From contig JAIOPM010000043.1 in NCBI GenBank assembly GCA_021413885.1, forward strand, positions 1 to 64,000: a DNA stretch of 64,000 nt, given 5' to 3'. The position numbers were made by a program, and so were the translations under genes. Positions within the stretch are counted from its first letter, which is position 1; each line of letters opens with the position of its first letter. The stretch is from Planctomycetota bacterium (lineage in GTDB: Bacteria > Planctomycetota > UBA1135 > GCA-002686595). This document shows, in pieces, positions 19,152-29,018 of this stretch. The notes beneath the pieces are model-generated. The model saw only the letters and a program-made list of their open reading frames with translations. It was not told the DNA's origin and did not search any database.

Positions 19152-20009
19152 ATGAGCACGATCGGCAAGATCTTCATCATCCTCAACGCGCTCCTCGCCG
19201 CTGCCTTCCTCGGGTACGCGGTGCACTCCCTCGGCAAGTCCCAGGAAGTGATGGACGCACACAAGAAGGTCCTGACCGAGCGCGACACGAAGATCGCCGA
19301 TCAGGAGAAGCAGCTCGCGGACCTCAGCGCGCGCCTCAACACCGAGACGGCCGCGAAGGACGTGCTGCGCACCGAGTCGGCGAACAACAAGGACCTCGCC
19401 GATCGCAACCAACGCGACTTGGATTCGTCGAAGGACGAAGGCTCGAAGCTGAAGTCCCAGCTCGACAAGATCACCGAGACCCTTGGTGGCTACAACACGA
19501 CCAACCAAGGCCTGATCGAGGCCAAGGACAAGGCGGTGGCCGAAGCTCGCGACGCCGAGAAGGCGCGCGAACAAGCGATCCAAGAGAAGACCGCCGCGGA
19601 GACCGCGCGTCGTGACGCCGAGGATTCCCTCGCGGCGGCGAACGTCGAGATCGAGGGCTTCAAGGTCCAGGTCGCGACGGCGTCGAAGAACATCGACGAC
19701 CTGAACACCAAGCTCAGCACCGTGGTCGCGGTCACCGGCGTCGACCTCTCGAAGGTCACGGCCCAGCCGCAGATCGACGGCGCGGTGATGGGCTTCTCCG
19801 CCGAGATCAAGCCGGGTCTGGTCACCCTCAACGTCGGCTCCGACGCCGGCGTCAGCGCGGGGATGACCTTCGAGATCTACCGCAACGGCACCTACAAGGG
19901 CCAAGTGCGCGTGCAGAAGGTCATGCCGAACATGTGCTCCGCGCTGCTGACCCGTCCGGTCGCCGGCCAAACCATCGGTCAAGGCGACAGCGCCTCGACG
20001 CGTCTCTGA
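19152..20009 (+). CDS. membrane-anchored coiled-coil protein
   Basis: A 285-residue protein. One N-terminal membrane helix (MSTIGKIFIILNALLAAAFL) is followed by a long heptad-rich coiled coil from about residue 28 to 195, full of Ala, Glu, Lys and Asp. The compact beta-rich C-terminal domain reads GLVTLNVGSDAGVSAGMTFE and YKGQVRVQKVMPNMCSALL. That C-terminal pattern resembles small beta-barrel domains of the FlgT-C/KOW-like kind seen in planctomycete envelope proteins. It shares a promoter with the small gene at 20041 and sits just upstream of the rod-shape operon. A role in envelope or division scaffolding is only inference from place and architecture. Confidence 0.8.
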   Translation: MSTIGKIFIILNALLAAAFLGYAVHSLGKSQEVMDAHKKVLTERDTKIADQEKQLADLSARLNTETAAKDVLRTESANNKDLADRNQRDLDSSKDEGSKLKSQLDKITETLGGYNTTNQGLIEAKDKAVAEARDAEKAREQAIQEKTAAETARRDAEDSLAAANVEIEGFKVQVATASKNIDDLNTKLSTVVAVTGVDLSKVTAQPQIDGAVMGFSAEIKPGLVTLNVGSDAGVSAGMTFEIYRNGTYKGQVRVQKVMPNMCSALLTRPVAGQTIGQGDSASTRL

Positions 20010-20040
20010 TCCTCACGCAACCACTAGAGAGGTCGGAACC

Positions 20041-20250
20041 ATGGCCACCAAGAGCACTCGCCTGAGCAAGCGCACCGCGTCCTCCACGGTGCAGGTCCAA
20101 GAGGCCCAAGTCGTCGACGCCTCGGCGTCCAACGAAGCCAGCGTCTACGCCGGCGTCGCGATCGTCGCGGCCTTGGTGTTTCTCGCGGCCTGCATCCTGA
20201 TGGACCACGAACTCGGACCGATCGGCAGCGGGCTCTTCTTCAAGCCCTGA
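20041..20250 (+). CDS. small single-pass membrane protein
   Basis: A 69-residue protein with a Lys/Arg/Ser-rich polar N-terminus (MATKSTRLSKRTASSTVQVQ). One clear hydrophobic helix follows, ASVYAGVAIVAALVFLAACI, and then a short tail ending FFKP. A purine-rich AGAGAGGTCGG lies at a suitable distance before the ATG. It begins 31 bases after the coiled-coil gene and is followed at once by a strong terminator, so the pair is probably one transcript. I do not recognise a named family; it may help anchor or pair with the upstream coiled-coil protein. Confidence 0.75.
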   Translation: MATKSTRLSKRTASSTVQVQEAQVVDASASNEASVYAGVAIVAALVFLAACILMDHELGPIGSGLFFKP

Positions 20251-20269
20251 GCGAAGCGCAAGTATCCAC

Positions 20270-20314
20270 GCGCGGCCGGAGTCGGATCACCGACTTCGGC
20301 CGCGCTGCTTTTCG
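20270..20314 (+). terminator. strong intrinsic terminator
   Basis: A 16-base-pair stem (20270-20285 with 20290-20305, one G-T pair) closes a four-base ATCA loop and is followed by TGCTTTTCG. It ends the 19152-20250 unit and isolates mreB from it. Confidence 0.85.
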
Positions 20315-20514
20315 CTCGCGCCGAAGTTCGCGCCGCGCTGATTCCGTCGACGCGCATTCCAGCGGCCTTACGCTAGAATCCGCGCCGTTCGAAGCGGGAG
20401 GAGAATCGGCGCGCGCGCCGCGAGCGATTTTCTTCCGCGACGCCGCGCGTCGGCGTGCGCCATGAGAGAGGGAAAGAGCGAGCCTGAGCGAGCCTCAGGG
20501 AGAGGGAACGGGTC

Positions 20515-21573
20515 TTGGAATCCAATCCGTGGCAATGGTTGCTGGGTCGTTTCTCCGTCGACATGGGGATCGACCTCGGCACGGCCAACACGTTGGTCAC
20601 GGTGCGCGGACGCGGCATCATCCTGAACGAGCCCAGCGTCGTCGCCGTGAAGAAGGGCACCAATGAAGTGCTCCTCGACGGCATGGCGGTCGGCAAAGCC
20701 GCGAAGGACATGCTCGGCAAGGCGCCGTCCGGCATCGAAGTCATCCGTCCGTTGCGCAACGGCGTGATCGCGGACTTCGAGGTGACCGAGCGGATGCTCC
20801 GCTACTTCATCACCAAGGTCCACGAAGGCCGCACGTGGGTGAAGCCCCAGGTCGTGATCTCGGTTCCGGTCGGCATCACCGCGGTCGAACGTCGCGCGGT
20901 CATCCACTCGGCCGAACGCGCCGGCGCGCGTCGTGTGTTCCTGATCGACGAGCCGATGGCCGCGGGCATCGGCGTGCAACTCCCGGTGACCGAGCCGCGC
21001 GGCTCGCTGATCGTCGACATCGGCGGCGGCACCAGCGAGATCGCAGTGATCGCGCTCGCCGGTCTGGTGTGCGCGACGAGTTTGCGCATTGCGGGCGACG
21101 AGCTCGACGAAGCGATCATCAATCACCTGCGTCGCCAGCACAACTTGGCGATCGGCGAGCAGACGGCCGAGAAGATCAAGCTGACGATCGGTTCGGCGTG
21201 GCCGCTCGAGCAAGAGCTCTCGATGGCGGTCGCCGGCCGCGACACCGTTCACGGTTTGCCGCGTCGCACGACGGTCACTTCGATCGAGATCCGCGAAGCG
21301 CTCTCGGGCCCGGTGCGCCAGATCTGCGAGGCGACGCGCTCGATCCTCGAAGAAGCGCCGCCCGAAATCTCGGCCGACATCGTCGAGACCGGAGTGACGC
21401 TCGTCGGCGGCGGTGCGTTGTTGCCCGGCCTCGCGAACGCGATGGGCGAGCTGCTCGGCATTCCCGCCCGCGTCGCCGAGGATCCGTTGACCGCGGTCGC
21501 GCGCGGCACCGGTGTGTTCCTCGAGCGCTTGGACGACTTCTCGTCGGTGCTGTCGACCGACGACGAGGGCTGA
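20515..21573 (+). CDS. mreB: rod shape-determining protein MreB
   Basis: MreB is the actin-like filament that directs lateral wall synthesis. The 352-residue protein has the phosphate-1 loop MGIDLGTANTLVTVRGRGI, VAVKKGTNEVLLDGMAVGK, the phosphate-2 loop LIVDIGGGTSEIAVIALAG and the adenosine loop TLVGGGALLPGLANAMGE. The start is TTG at 20515, preceded by the purine-rich AGGGAGAGGGAA. The N-terminus MESNPWQWLLGRFSVD contains an aromatic amphipathic stretch that could bind membrane. It heads the mreB-mreC-mreD-PBP2-rodA operon. A TAGAAT box at 20374-20379 may be its -10 element, but no good -35 is visible. Confidence 0.97.
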   Translation: MESNPWQWLLGRFSVDMGIDLGTANTLVTVRGRGIILNEPSVVAVKKGTNEVLLDGMAVGKAAKDMLGKAPSGIEVIRPLRNGVIADFEVTERMLRYFITKVHEGRTWVKPQVVISVPVGITAVERRAVIHSAERAGARRVFLIDEPMAAGIGVQLPVTEPRGSLIVDIGGGTSEIAVIALAGLVCATSLRIAGDELDEAIINHLRRQHNLAIGEQTAEKIKLTIGSAWPLEQELSMAVAGRDTVHGLPRRTTVTSIEIREALSGPVRQICEATRSILEEAPPEISADIVETGVTLVGGGALLPGLANAMGELLGIPARVAEDPLTAVARGTGVFLERLDDFSSVLSTDDEG

Positions 21574-21612
21574 GCCCCGCGTTCGGTGTCGTAGACCCGA
21601 GGACAGTCCGCC

Positions 21613-22980
21613 GTGCGTCTGACTTATGCACGCGCGCTCTACCTCGCGCTCCTCATCGCGGCGTTCGTGCTCTCCCTGCGACCGACGCCGGAGGTCGAGG
21701 CGAGGCTCGAAACCGGCCTTTCGCCGTTGCGCATGTTCGCGGAACTCGCGGCGCCGTTCGAGTGGGTGCGAGCGAACCGCGTCGAGGCCGCGGTGCAACA
21801 CCTCGCCGCGACCGCGGAGAAGGAACAGCAACTGCGCCGCGACCTGTACGCCGACGAATGGCGTTTCACGTTGCCGAGCCGCGACGAGCTCGCCGCCAAC
21901 CGCCGTTTCGTGCGCGCCGACGTGATCGGCCGCGACACCAAGACGCGCGACCGGCTCGAAGTGCGCCTCGAGAGCTCGGACGACTCCGGCATCGAGGTCG
22001 GCATGCCGGTGATCTCGGGCGACGCGTTCGTCGGGCGCGTCGCGGAGCTCGTCCACGGCCGCCGCGGCGTCGCGTGGATCGAGTTGATCACCGCGCGCGG
22101 CGCGTTCGTCGGCGCGCGCGTCGAGAGCTCGACGACCGTGACTTCGTCGGCGTTGGTCGTCGGCGGCGTCAGCGGCGCGTCGGCGAGCAGCGCGCACGCG
22201 TACCTTGCCGTGCACCATCCCGAGAATCCCGAACGCTTCGACGGTCGCGTGATCGTCGACGAGTCGTGGTCGATCTTCGAACGCTTCGCGCGCGAGTCGC
22301 GCGGCTTCGAGCTCGGCTACCTCGACCGCGATCCGTCGGGCGCCGCGGCGGTGCGGCCGACGCTCGACTACGAGAACGGGCTCTTCCACGTCGCGGTCGT
22401 GTGTCCGCCCGACGTCGCACGCGGTGCGGAGCGCGAGCACGTCGACGAACTCGACAGCGGCCGTTGGCTGCGCGCGCGCGTGATTTCGTCGCGCGATCCT
22501 GCGCGAGCGTGGGACGGCATCGTGATCGCCGCGGGCTCGAGCGACGGCCTCGCGCCCGGCTCGGCGGTCGTGTTCGGCACGCGCCTGGTCGGCCGGATCG
22601 ACGCGGTCTCCCGGTGGAGTTCGAAGGTGTCGCTGCTCGGCTCGCGCGGCTTCGCGCTCGGCGCGGTGGCGACCGTGTCGAGCGACGAACGGCCCGCGGC
22701 GCTCGGCGAGATCCGAGCGCTAGGGGACCGCGACGACGCCGGCGCGTGTCGTTACGAATGGACCGCGCCGCGCGAGCTCGCCGGCGAGGCCGGCGCGACG
22801 TCGGACGCGATCGTGTTCACGGGCTCGGGCGACCGCGGCGTGCCGCGCGGCTTGATCGTCGGCCGCGCGAACTTGCCGGCGCACGCGCACGAGTCCGTCG
22901 AGTTCGCGTTGAGCGAGTTCGCGGACGGCGCCGAGCTCGGCGAGGTCTGGGTCTACGTCGTCGAGGACGAAGGGCCGTGA
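21613..22980 (+). CDS. mreC: rod shape-determining protein MreC
   Basis: MreC is the bitopic scaffold that links MreB to PBP2 and RodA. The 455-residue protein has one N-terminal membrane helix (ALYLALLIAAFVLSLRP), a short coiled coil around residues 50-80 and the periplasmic beta-barrel pair. Family-like pieces are FVRADVIGRDTKTRDRLEVR, GIEVGMPVISGDAFVGRVAE and GLAPGSAVVFGTRLVGRID. It is longer than the usual 280-370 residues, with extra sequence in and between the beta domains. The start is GTG at 21613. The stop overlaps a GTG start for mreD (GTGA at 22977). Confidence 0.9.
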   Translation: MRLTYARALYLALLIAAFVLSLRPTPEVEARLETGLSPLRMFAELAAPFEWVRANRVEAAVQHLAATAEKEQQLRRDLYADEWRFTLPSRDELAANRRFVRADVIGRDTKTRDRLEVRLESSDDSGIEVGMPVISGDAFVGRVAELVHGRRGVAWIELITARGAFVGARVESSTTVTSSALVVGGVSGASASSAHAYLAVHHPENPERFDGRVIVDESWSIFERFARESRGFELGYLDRDPSGAAAVRPTLDYENGLFHVAVVCPPDVARGAEREHVDELDSGRWLRARVISSRDPARAWDGIVIAAGSSDGLAPGSAVVFGTRLVGRIDAVSRWSSKVSLLGSRGFALGAVATVSSDERPAALGEIRALGDRDDAGACRYEWTAPRELAGEAGATSDAIVFTGSGDRGVPRGLIVGRANLPAHAHESVEFALSEFADGAELGEVWVYVVEDEGP

Positions 22981-23520
22981 GCCAAAGTCGTCTGATGGCG
23001 TGGTTCCTGATCGCGGTCTGGTCGCTGTGGGCTTCCGCGCTCGAGGCGCGGCTCGCCGACGCGTTCGGGCCGTTCACGCCTGCGCTCGGGCTGATGCTCG
23101 CGCTCGGCCTCGGCGCGCGGCTCGGCACGTCGCAGTTCCTCGGGCTCGCCGTCGTCGGAGCGCTCGGTCGCGCCGCGCTCTCGACCGAGCCGTTCGTCGC
23201 GCGCGATCCTCGCGGCGTTCCTCGGCGCGTTGCTTGCGTTGCGGGCGCTGAGGTCGGTGCTCGACGTGTCGTCGCTCTGGGTGCTCGCGATCGCGACCGC
23301 GGTCGCCGCGGGCGGCGCGCACGGGTGGAGCGAGCTCGTCCGCGAGTCGCGCCTGGTCCACGGCGTCGCGCTCGCCGACGGCGCGGTGTGGCGCGCGCTC
23401 GCCTCGGCGTTCTCGAGCGCCGTCGCGATGCTTCTCGTCGGACCCGCGATCGCCTACCTTCCCGGTGTCACTCCGTTGAAGAGGAACTCACCGTGGTCCA
23501 GCGTCGCGTCGCTCCGCTGA
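22977..23520 (+). pseudogene. mreD: MreD, reading frame broken by an apparent frameshift
   Basis: The first part starts at GTG 22977 (overlapping the mreC stop) and encodes membrane helices such as LMAWFLIAVWSLWASALEA and FTPALGLMLALGLGARLGTS, up to STEPFVA. From about 23203 the hydrophobic, MreD-like sequence continues in the next frame: AILAAFLGALLALRALRSVL, SSLWVLAIATAVAAGGAHGW and AVAMLLVGPAIAYLPGV, ending at TGA 23520. The switch falls in a GCGCGCG tract at 23199-23205. Restoring one lost GC unit would give one continuous protein of about 181 residues. Either a sequencing slip, a true mutation or a recoding site is possible; an assembly error is most likely because the rest of the operon is intact. 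Confidence 0.75.
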
Positions 23521-26500
23521 TCGTGCTCGTGGTGCTGGGCTTCGGCGTGCTGGTCGCGCGCCTGTTCCAGATCCAGGTGCTCGAGCACCGCGTTTGGGCG
23601 GCCGAAGCGGCGAATCTCGTGCGTTCCGGACTCGTCGTGCCGTTCGAACGCGGCGCGATCCTCGACGCGAAGGGGCGCGAGCTCGCGCACGACCGCCGCG
23701 CGTTCGGCGTCGAGTTCTGCTATCGCGATTTCCGGCGCGCGAATCCGCTGGGCGCCGTCGTGCACGCGCGTTCGGCGTTGTTCGCGCGGCCCGTCGGTTA
23801 TGCGGAGGCACTCGGGAGACTCGGCGAGTCGGCGCGCGAGCTCGCGTTGCTCTCGCCGCGTTCTCTCGCGACGTTCGCGAAGGGTCTCGGTCTCGCGCTC
23901 GGCAACGGCGTCGCGGTCAGCCCGAGTTCCGATCCCGAGCAGGACCAATGTTCGGCGCGCGCCGCCGACGTGCGCTTCTACGTGCAGTCGTTGCTCGGGT
24001 TCACGCTCGACGATCGGCGCGCGTTGCGCCGCGCGATCGCCGACGAGCAAGAGATCGCGTCGTACACCGACTTCCTCGCCGAGCGACGGAGCCTGACGAC
24101 GGACGACGTGCTCCGAGAACTCGATCAGCGCGTCGCCGACGCGGTGGAGGACTTGGAGAAGCTCACCGGTCTGCTCGCGGTCGAAGGCGAAGCGCGCGCC
24201 GGCCGCGCGGATCCCGCGACCGGACTCGCGGGACTCTTCAGCGAACTCGAGACGTGGCGCGCCGAGGTCGAGGACGAAGTCGCGAGCGAACTCTTCGCGC
24301 GCGCCGCCGGCTTCCCGATCGGCCGCCTCGACGCGCGCACGGTCGAAGCCGGGCTCGACCTCACGTGGCTCGCGCGCGTGGTGTGTTGGGACGACGCGCG
24401 GCTCGCGCAGTGGATCGAACGCGAGCGCGCGGCGTGGCTCGCGAGCGTTCACGACTGGAGCGTGCCCGCGGCGCTCGCCGAGATGCAGCTCGTGCCCGCC
24501 GACGAACGGCGCGCCGAGGCGTTGATCGGCGAGCTCGTCGCGCTGTTCGCGCCGCGCGACGACGTCGTGCGCGAACGGCGCCGCGCGTTGAACGCCGACG
24601 GGCCGCTCGCGGCGGCGGACTTCGAGCGTTGGCTCGTCTTCTCCGACCTCGACACGTTGGTCGCGGCCTCGTGCGACGACGACTTCGAGGCGGCGCGCGC
24701 GCAGCTCTTCCCGTTCGACGCCGCACGCGCCGAGGACGGCGGCGATCCGTGGCAGCGCGTCGCGCGGCTCGAACTCGCGCTCACCGGCGCTCCCGCCGAT
24801 GCGGCTGCGATCCAACAGCGCGCCGGCGAATGGTACGCGCACGCCGTCGAGCGTTGGACCGGCGAATGGATCGCGCCGCGCGTCGAGGCGCTGGTACTCG
24901 CGTGCGATGCGCTGTTGCAGCGCGAAGTCGCGCGCGAACTCGACCAACTCTTCGCGTGCGCCGAGCCCGACGAGTTCGGGCCGTCGCAGAAACTCGCGTG
25001 GCGCGCGGGCCGCGTCGCGCTCGCCGGCGAGCAAGTCGCGTACGTGCAGAAGGACCGCGGCAATCGCCCGTTCGTCGTCGAACGCGCGCCGCCGTACGAG
25101 CTGGTCGAGACGCTCTCGCGTCACCGCGAGCGCTTCGCCGGTTTCTCCGTGCGCGCGCGTCAGGAGCGCGTGCGCGAGGTCGACGCGGCGGCCGGGCGCG
25201 TCGCCGCCGACGGCTTGATTGGCGCGTTGGGCGAGCCGGGCATGCTCGAGCTGCGTCGCCAACGCCGCGACTCGCACGAGATGTCGCTCTTGTTGCGGCA
25301 AGGCTCGCGCAGCAGCGAGGAATCCGAGCGGCTCGCCGAACTCTTCGCGCGCGTCGATCGGCCCGGCGAGAAGCGCGGGACCAGCGGGCTCGAGAGTTAC
25401 TTCGACGCCGAACTCTCCGGCCACAACGGCTACCGCGAGAACCGCGGGTTGCAGGAGCTCGCCGAACGCGACGCGGGTCGCGACGACTTCGATCTCGAGG
25501 CCAGCGACGGACGCGACCTCGTGTTGACGCTCGATCTCGAGTTGCAGCGCGCGGCCGAAGCGGTGCTCGCGCATCCCGACGGCGATCCGGATCCCGACAA
25601 GCGCGACGACGCGTGGCTCGCGCGTCCGGTCGGCGCGATCGTGCTCGCGACGGTCGACGGCGACGTGCTCGCCGCCGCGTCGGTGCCGCTCGTCGATCGG
25701 GGCGAGGCGGAGACGCGCAACCAGCGCGACATCGCGTTCGATCGCACGCTGCGGCTCGTCGACCACCAGCCGCCGGGCTCGGTGTTCAAGGTCTTCGCGA
25801 GCGCGTACGCCCTCGACTACATGGGCCTCGATCGCAACGCGACGGTGACGTGCCAAGCGACGGCGAACGACACCGCGAACTACAAGGGTTTGCACTGCGC
25901 GAGCGCGCACGGCCACGGCACCGTCGATCTCTCCGACGCGCTCGAAGTGTCGTGCAACTGCTACTTCGCGTGGCTCGGCGAGCAGTTCGACTCCGCGAAG
26001 GCGTTGCAGTGCTTGCAGACCTTCGGCTTCGGCTCGCCGACCGGCGTCAAGCCGTACGGCGTGCGCAGCGGTTGGCGCGAGGACTCGTGGCCGCAGTGCG
26101 CGAAGTTCGAGTTCCGCGATCTGCGGCAGCGGCTCTCGTTCGCGAACGGCTTGTCGGTCGTGCAGACGACGCCGATGCAGGTGACACGCGCGCTGTGCGG
26201 GCTCGCGACCGGCCGGTTGCCGGAGATGCGCCTGGTGTCGACGATCGGCGGCGAGAACGTCGCGCAATCCGCGGCGCCGCTCGCGATCTCCGCCGGCTCG
26301 CGCGAGTTCGTGCGCCAAGCGATGACGCGCGTCGCGGCCGGAGCGCGCGGCACCGCGCACGCCGCGCTCGATCCGAACGCGCTCGGTTTCTCGATCGCGG
26401 TCAAGACCGGCAGCGGCGACTATCGGCCGTTGCCGAAGAACGCCAGCGCCGACGGCTCGAACAAGGTGCGCAAGCACACGTGGGTCGGCGGTTGGATTCC

Positions 26501-26654
26501 CGCCGAGAATCCCAAGCTCGTCTTCGTCATCTTCGAGTTCGACACGCTCGCGACGGCGAGCCATGGCGCGGTGTGGTTGACGCGCGAGCTCCTTAAGCGC
26601 GACGAAGTCCGCGCGTGGCTCGCGCCGCCGCCGGTCGTGGAGGCGACGAAATGA
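23493..26654 (+). CDS. mrdA: penicillin-binding protein 2 with a large internal insertion
   Basis: PBP2 is the class B transpeptidase of the elongasome. At 1053 residues it is far longer than the usual 600-700. An N-terminal anchor helix (APLIVLVVLGFGVLVARLFQ) and the pedestal motif ERGAILDAKGRELA lead into several hundred mainly helical, charged residues from about 75 to 540. The pedestal then resumes near GFSVRARQERVRE. The transpeptidase motifs are intact: SVFK with Ser763 and Lys766, Ser820-Cys-Asn822, and KTGSG from Lys971. The GTG start at 23493 has AGAGGAAC upstream and overlaps the end of mreD. The stop overlaps rodA as ATGA. Confidence 0.92.
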   Translation: MVQRRVAPLIVLVVLGFGVLVARLFQIQVLEHRVWAAEAANLVRSGLVVPFERGAILDAKGRELAHDRRAFGVEFCYRDFRRANPLGAVVHARSALFARPVGYAEALGRLGESARELALLSPRSLATFAKGLGLALGNGVAVSPSSDPEQDQCSARAADVRFYVQSLLGFTLDDRRALRRAIADEQEIASYTDFLAERRSLTTDDVLRELDQRVADAVEDLEKLTGLLAVEGEARAGRADPATGLAGLFSELETWRAEVEDEVASELFARAAGFPIGRLDARTVEAGLDLTWLARVVCWDDARLAQWIERERAAWLASVHDWSVPAALAEMQLVPADERRAEALIGELVALFAPRDDVVRERRRALNADGPLAAADFERWLVFSDLDTLVAASCDDDFEAARAQLFPFDAARAEDGGDPWQRVARLELALTGAPADAAAIQQRAGEWYAHAVERWTGEWIAPRVEALVLACDALLQREVARELDQLFACAEPDEFGPSQKLAWRAGRVALAGEQVAYVQKDRGNRPFVVERAPPYELVETLSRHRERFAGFSVRARQERVREVDAAAGRVAADGLIGALGEPGMLELRRQRRDSHEMSLLLRQGSRSSEESERLAELFARVDRPGEKRGTSGLESYFDAELSGHNGYRENRGLQELAERDAGRDDFDLEASDGRDLVLTLDLELQRAAEAVLAHPDGDPDPDKRDDAWLARPVGAIVLATVDGDVLAAASVPLVDRGEAETRNQRDIAFDRTLRLVDHQPPGSVFKVFASAYALDYMGLDRNATVTCQATANDTANYKGLHCASAHGHGTVDLSDALEVSCNCYFAWLGEQFDSAKALQCLQTFGFGSPTGVKPYGVRSGWREDSWPQCAKFEFRDLRQRLSFANGLSVVQTTPMQVTRALCGLATGRLPEMRLVSTIGGENVAQSAAPLAISAGSREFVRQAMTRVAAGARGTAHAALDPNALGFSIAVKTGSGDYRPLPKNASADGSNKVRKHTWVGGWIPAENPKLVFVIFEFDTLATASHGAVWLTRELLKRDEVRAWLAPPPVVEATK

Positions 26655-27850
26655 GTTCCTCTCCGTTCGCCCGCGAGCGTGGTTCGTCGCTCGAACGCGC
26701 TTTGTCGTTGCGACACGTCCGCTGGCTCGAGGTCGATTGGCACGTGCTCGCGGTCGCGCTCGCACTCTGCGCGCTCGGCCTCGTCTTCGTCCGCGCGATG
26801 GACCAGGCCGACGACTACTTCCTGCGCGAGGACAAGATCGAGGTCGCGAAGCAGCTGCAACGCGTGATCGTCACGTTGCCCGCGCTCCTCTTCGGCCTGT
26901 TGATCCGCCCGCGGTGGTTGCGACGCAGCGCGTGGCTCGTCTACGTCGTCGCGGTGGTGCTGCTGCTGCTCGTGCCCGTGATCGGCGACGTCCGCAACGG
27001 CGCACGGCGTTGGATCCAGCTCCCGTTCTTCGATCTCCAGCCGTCGGAGCTGGCGAAGATCGGCGTGATCGTGATCCTTGCTCGCGCGCTCTACACGACG
27101 CGGTTGAAGCGCGCGCGCGATTGGATCCTGCCGCTCGGGCTCGCGTCGTTGCCGATGGGGCTCGTCGCGTTGCAACCGGACCTCGGCACCGCGATGACGA
27201 TCGTGCCGATCACGCTCGGGATGCTGTACGCCGCCGGCGCGCGAGCGCGCGTCCTGTTCGGCGGGTTGGCGTTGGTCGTCGTGCTCGGCGTCGTCGCGTT
27301 GCGCTTCGGCATCGGGCACGAGTACCAGGCGCAGCGCGTCGAGACGTGGCTCACGACGCTCTCGCCGGACGATCTGATCGCGAACCGCAACGGCTCCGCG
27401 TTCCACCCGTACCAAGGCACGGTCGCGATCGGCAACGGTTCGTGGCTCGGCACCGGCCTCGGACAAGGCGTCGCGAACCAAGCCGCGCACTTGCCCGAGC
27501 GCGACACCGATTCGATCTTCGCGGTGATCGCGGAGGAGACCGGGTTCATCGGCACGACAGGATTGCTCGCGTTGTACGCGTTGCTCGTCATCCTGCTGTT
27601 CAGCACGGCGAGCCACGTCCGCGAGCGTTTCTCGCGCCTCGTCGTCACCGGCGTCGGGCTCTACTTCGCGTCGCACCTCTTCATCAACGTCGGCGTCAAC
27701 CTGCGGTTGCTCCCGATGACCGGCGTGCCGTTGCCGCTCTTCTCGACCGGCGGGTCGTCGTTGTTGGTCAGCTTCCTCGCGCTCGGCTTGGCCGTCGGAC
27801 TCGCCGCGCACCGCGAACCGAGCCTCGACGAAGACGCGTTCCGCGACTGA
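26651..27850 (+). CDS. rodA: peptidoglycan glycosyltransferase RodA
   Basis: RodA is the SEDS-family glycan polymerase that works with PBP2 in cell elongation. The 399-residue protein has about ten membrane helices. Its SEDS signatures include [20 protein letters not shown] followed by [10 protein letters not shown], the [16 protein letters not shown] catalytic-side loop, [17 protein letters not shown], and a C-terminal [35 protein letters not shown] matches the late helices. The ATG at 26651 overlaps the PBP2 stop (ATGA), the usual order for this pair. It closes the rod-shape operon. Confidence 0.96.
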   Translation: MSSSPFARERGSSLERALSLRHVRWLEVDWHVLAVALALCALGLVFVRAMDQADDYFLREDKIEVAKQLQRVIVTLPALLFGLLIRPRWLRRSAWLVYVVAVVLLLLVPVIGDVRNGARRWIQLPFFDLQPSELAKIGVIVILARALYTTRLKRARDWILPLGLASLPMGLVALQPDLGTAMTIVPITLGMLYAAGARARVLFGGLALVVVLGVVALRFGIGHEYQAQRVETWLTTLSPDDLIANRNGSAFHPYQGTVAIGNGSWLGTGLGQGVANQAAHLPERDTDSIFAVIAEETGFIGTTGLLALYALLVILLFSTASHVRERFSRLVVTGVGLYFASHLFINVGVNLRLLPMTGVPLPLFSTGGSSLLVSFLALGLAVGLAAHREPSLDEDAFRD

Positions 27851-27957
27851 CTTTTCGCGCGCCGCGCTGAACCGTCGCACGCGGTGCTCGTTGATCGGGC
27901 GCTCCGCTGCATCCGGAGCGCAACCGTCCCGAGCCCAACTCCACCAGAGCAGGATCC

Positions 27958-28890
27958 ATGTCCCGAACCGTCCTTCACCGTCACGCCGCCGTCTGCACGG
28001 CGCTGCTGATCCTAGGCGCCGCCGCCCGCGCGCAAGTCGTCAACCCCGCCGACAAGGCCGGCTCGCAAAGCCGCGAGCACGCGACCACCGTCGCCGATCA
28101 GATCGGCGCTGCCGCGGATGGCCACCTGCCGTCGTACGCGATGCCGCCGACGGTCGTCGAAGGCCAACGCTCCTCGCCGTTGCGCGAAGAGGAGCGCATC
28201 GGCGGCTACAACCAGCCCCGTTGGACGGCCAACCGCCGCTTCCCGTCGACGCGCGTCTACGTCGTGCCCGAAGGCCAGGTCGGGTTCGAGTTCTGGGCGC
28301 GCATCAAGGAGCCGCGCGACGGCAAGACCGAGATGCAGACCCAGTACGAGTGGGAGTTCGGTCTGCCGTACCGACTGCAGCTCGACCTCTACGCGGTCTC
28401 GAACCAAACGGTCGACACCGGCGAGATGGCGTTCAACGAGCAGAAGATCGAACTGCGCTACGCCTTCGCGAACTGGGGCGAGATCTGGGGCAACCCGGCC
28501 GCGTACGTCGAGTGGGACCAGAAGTCCGACGAAGCCGACGTGATGGAGTACAAGCTGCTGCTCGGCGACGAAGCGGCGGTCGGTTGGCACTGGGGCGCGA
28601 ACCTGATCTACGAGCAACAGATCGGCGACCTGCGCGAGTCGGAGTACGGGCTCTCGCTCGGTCTGTCGCACACGCTGGCGGACGAGAAGTTCTCGCTCGG
28701 CGGCGAAGTGAAGGCGGCGCTGGTCGACGACTCGAGCGACCGCGGCGACTTCTCGAAGGAGCTCGAGGTCGGCCCGAGCCTGCAATGGCGCCCGAACCCG
28801 GCGATGCACATCGACTTCGCGCCGCTGGTCGGGATCGGCGGCGACTCGCGCCAGTTCGACATCTTCTTCGTGATCGGTTGGGAGTTCTAG
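27958..28890 (+). CDS. predicted outer-membrane beta-barrel protein
   Basis: A 310-residue exported protein with a signal peptide ([18 protein letters not shown], cleavage near ARA-Q). A polar linker follows, then from about residue 95 alternating amphipathic strands rich in Trp, Tyr and Phe, for example [34 protein letters not shown] and [16 protein letters not shown]. The chain ends in VIGWEF, a C-terminal aromatic that fits recognition by the BAM machinery. I do not recognise a specific family; it resembles small transporter-like barrels of planctomycetes. It stands alone between rodA and a strong terminator, so it is probably not part of the microcompartment operon that follows. Confidence 0.75.
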   Translation: MSRTVLHRHAAVCTALLILGAAARAQVVNPADKAGSQSREHATTVADQIGAAADGHLPSYAMPPTVVEGQRSSPLREEERIGGYNQPRWTANRRFPSTRVYVVPEGQVGFEFWARIKEPRDGKTEMQTQYEWEFGLPYRLQLDLYAVSNQTVDTGEMAFNEQKIELRYAFANWGEIWGNPAAYVEWDQKSDEADVMEYKLLLGDEAAVGWHWGANLIYEQQIGDLRESEYGLSLGLSHTLADEKFSLGGEVKAALVDDSSDRGDFSKELEVGPSLQWRPNPAMHIDFAPLVGIGGDSRQFDIFFVIGWEF

Positions 28891-28920
28891 ACCGGCCACG
28901 AGCACAGAGAGTTGGGATTG

Positions 28921-28956
28921 GCGGCCGGCCGTCTCCGACGACCGGCCGCTTTCGTT
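28921..28956 (+). terminator. intrinsic terminator after the barrel gene
   Basis: GCGGCCGG and CGTC on the left arm pair with GACG and CCGGCCGC on the right (28921-28949), with one internal mismatch and a TCC loop, followed by TTTCGTT. It isolates the barrel gene from the microcompartment operon. Confidence 0.8.
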
Positions 28957-29018
28957 GGGGCGAGTGGGGGACAAGTGGGCCTCGAGTCCGAGGCAACTTC
29001 CAACGCTCGATCGAGCGA

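Noticed and set aside
22977..26654. MreD-PBP2 fusion protein
   Set aside because: The zero frame is open, but the MreD-like helices continue in another frame, and PBP2 has its own ribosome site and start.
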